From: Verrucomicrobia subdivision 6 bacterium BACL9 MAG-120507-bin52
Lineage (GTDB): Bacteria > Verrucomicrobiota > Verrucomicrobiia > Methylacidiphilales > Verrucolacustridaceae
Assembly: GCA_001438005.1 (NCBI GenBank)
Contig: LIBO01000067.1
Location: 1 to 5,828, forward strand
Direction: 5' to 3'
Length of the DNA stretch: 5,828 bases
This document shows, in pieces, positions 5,058 through 5,828 of this stretch; within the stretch, counting starts at the first letter, position 1, and each line of letters begins with the position of its first letter. The notes below the pieces were generated by a model. It did not search any database. It was not told where the DNA came from and was given only the letters and a program-made list of their open reading frames with translations. A program made the translations under genes and the position numbers.

Positions 5058-5828
5058 TCGATTCGATCCAAAGAAACTCTGTAACGTCTCCGGAATCACC
5101 ACCTTTCCATCCTTCGTCTGATACGTCTCGACCAAAGCAATGAACAACCGCGCCAAGGCCGTGCCCGAACCATTCAAGGTGTGACACGGGCGATTCTTTC
5201 CATCCGCCCCCTTAAACCTCAATCCCATCCGCCTCGCTTGAAAATCCATAAAATTACTGCACGAGGAAACCTCCAGAAACTGACCCATCCCCGGTGCCCA
5301 CACCTCCAAATCATAACAGCGCGCCGCCCCAAACCCGATATCCCCCGTGCACAGCTCGATCTTTCGGTAGTGCAATCCCAGCTTTTGTAAGACCGACTCC
5401 GCCTGCCCACATAACTCCTCCAATGCCTCCATCGACCGATCCGGATGCTCAATCCAAACCAACTCCACCTTATCAAACTGATGCATCCTTCCTAAGCCCC
5501 GGGTCTCCTTCCCCGCACTCCCCGCTTCTCTCCGAAAACAGGGGGTATAGGCGACGTACTTTTTCGGAAGATCCTTCTCCGTCAAAATCTCCTCCCGATG
5601 TAGATTGGTCACCGGTACCTCCGCCGTCGGCACCAGAAATAGCTCTCCTCCCTCCACTGCATACATGTCCTCCCGAAACTTGGGCAGCTGACCCGTCCCG
5701 ACCATGCTCGCTTCTCGCACCAGATAAGGGGTCGAAACCTCCGTATATCCGTGCTCCCCGCTATGTAGATTCAACATCCAATTGATCAAACTCCTCTCCA
5801 ACCGCGCCCCCGCCCCCCGATAGACGGC
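5049..5828 (-). CDS. serS: Seryl-tRNA synthetase, catalytic domain (N-terminus beyond the window)
   Basis: Charges tRNA-Ser (and tRNA-Sec where present) with serine (EC 6.1.1.11); a class II aminoacyl-tRNA synthetase acting in the cytoplasm. The 259 visible residues are the C-terminal catalytic core. Class II motif 1 is RGAGARLERSLINWML (4-19), GTGQLPKF is at 44-51, and the serine-site PTAEVP at 67-72. Motif 2 is FRREAGSAGKETRG (98-111) followed by HQFDKVEL, and CTGDIGFGAARCYDLE is at 160-175. SSCSNFMDFQARR is at 188-200 and motif 3 NGSGTALAR at 219-227. All key motifs are intact. The reading frame stays open through the right edge at 5828; the missing 5' part would encode the tRNA-binding coiled-coil arm and linker, about 165-170 residues by comparison with the usual 420-430. 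An in-frame TTG at 5801 is an internal leucine, not a start. It is convergent with zupT. Confidence 0.97.
   Translation of the reverse strand, partial: AVYRGAGARLERSLINWMLNLHSGEHGYTEVSTPYLVREASMVGTGQLPKFREDMYAVEGGELFLVPTAEVPVTNLHREEILTEKDLPKKYVAYTPCFRREAGSAGKETRGLGRMHQFDKVELVWIEHPDRSMEALEELCGQAESVLQKLGLHYRKIELCTGDIGFGAARCYDLEVWAPGMGQFLEVSSCSNFMDFQARRMGLRFKGADGKNRPCHTLNGSGTALARLFIALVETYQTKDGKVVIPETLQSFFGSNRIG

Noticed and set aside
5294..5785. Plus-strand open frame of 163 codons opposite serS
   Set aside because: It is Pro/Ser-rich translation of the strand opposite an intact seryl-tRNA synthetase core, with no motifs of its own.

Overview
The window is compact bacterial chromosome. Seven protein genes fill about 97% of it, and the four non-coding gaps measure 90, 24, 50 and 22 bases. 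No gene-free stretch reaches 300 bases. I see no rRNA, tRNA, CRISPR array, insertion sequence or phage gene. In eight 60-base lines counted by hand the G+C content was about 58%. The gene set is mostly housekeeping: segregation ATPase, pentose phosphate enzyme, seryl-tRNA synthetase, nickel-cofactor assembly and metal transport. The GldA-like ABC ATPase, compact layout and gene mix would suit a member of the Planctomycetota-Verrucomicrobiota-Chlamydiota group, but this is a weak guess. The sequence alone does not fix the phylum.

Layout from left to right: (1) the N-terminal two thirds of an ABC-2 type exporter ATPase, reading left off the window edge; (2) a Soj/ParA-type ATPase reading right; (3) rpiA, ribose-5-phosphate isomerase A, reading left; (4) larC, the nickel-inserting enzyme of NPN cofactor synthesis, reading right; (5) a DUF429 protein of predicted RNase H-like fold, reading left; (6) a ZIP-family metal transporter (ZupT type), reading right; (7) the catalytic C-terminal part of serS, reading left, with its N-terminus beyond the right edge.

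Two whole-window properties stand out. First, the strands alternate strictly (- + - + - + -), so no adjacent genes form an operon. The convergent pairs overlap or nearly touch (29 bp overlap, 4 bp overlap, 22 bp gap) and the divergent pairs share very short gaps (90, 24 and 50 bp). Second, the plus strand is strongly C-rich whichever strand is coding. Rightward genes favour C-ending codons and leftward genes favour G- and T-ending codons. This looks like a strand-wide, probably replication-linked, mutational asymmetry and not a gene-level codon preference.

The genes do not form one obvious pathway. The only hint of shared biology is metal handling: LarC inserts nickel into an organic cofactor, and the nearby ZIP protein imports divalent metals. 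No larA, larB, larE or parB lies in the window. I found no convincing new defence or mobile system; the points worth a second look are architectural and compositional.
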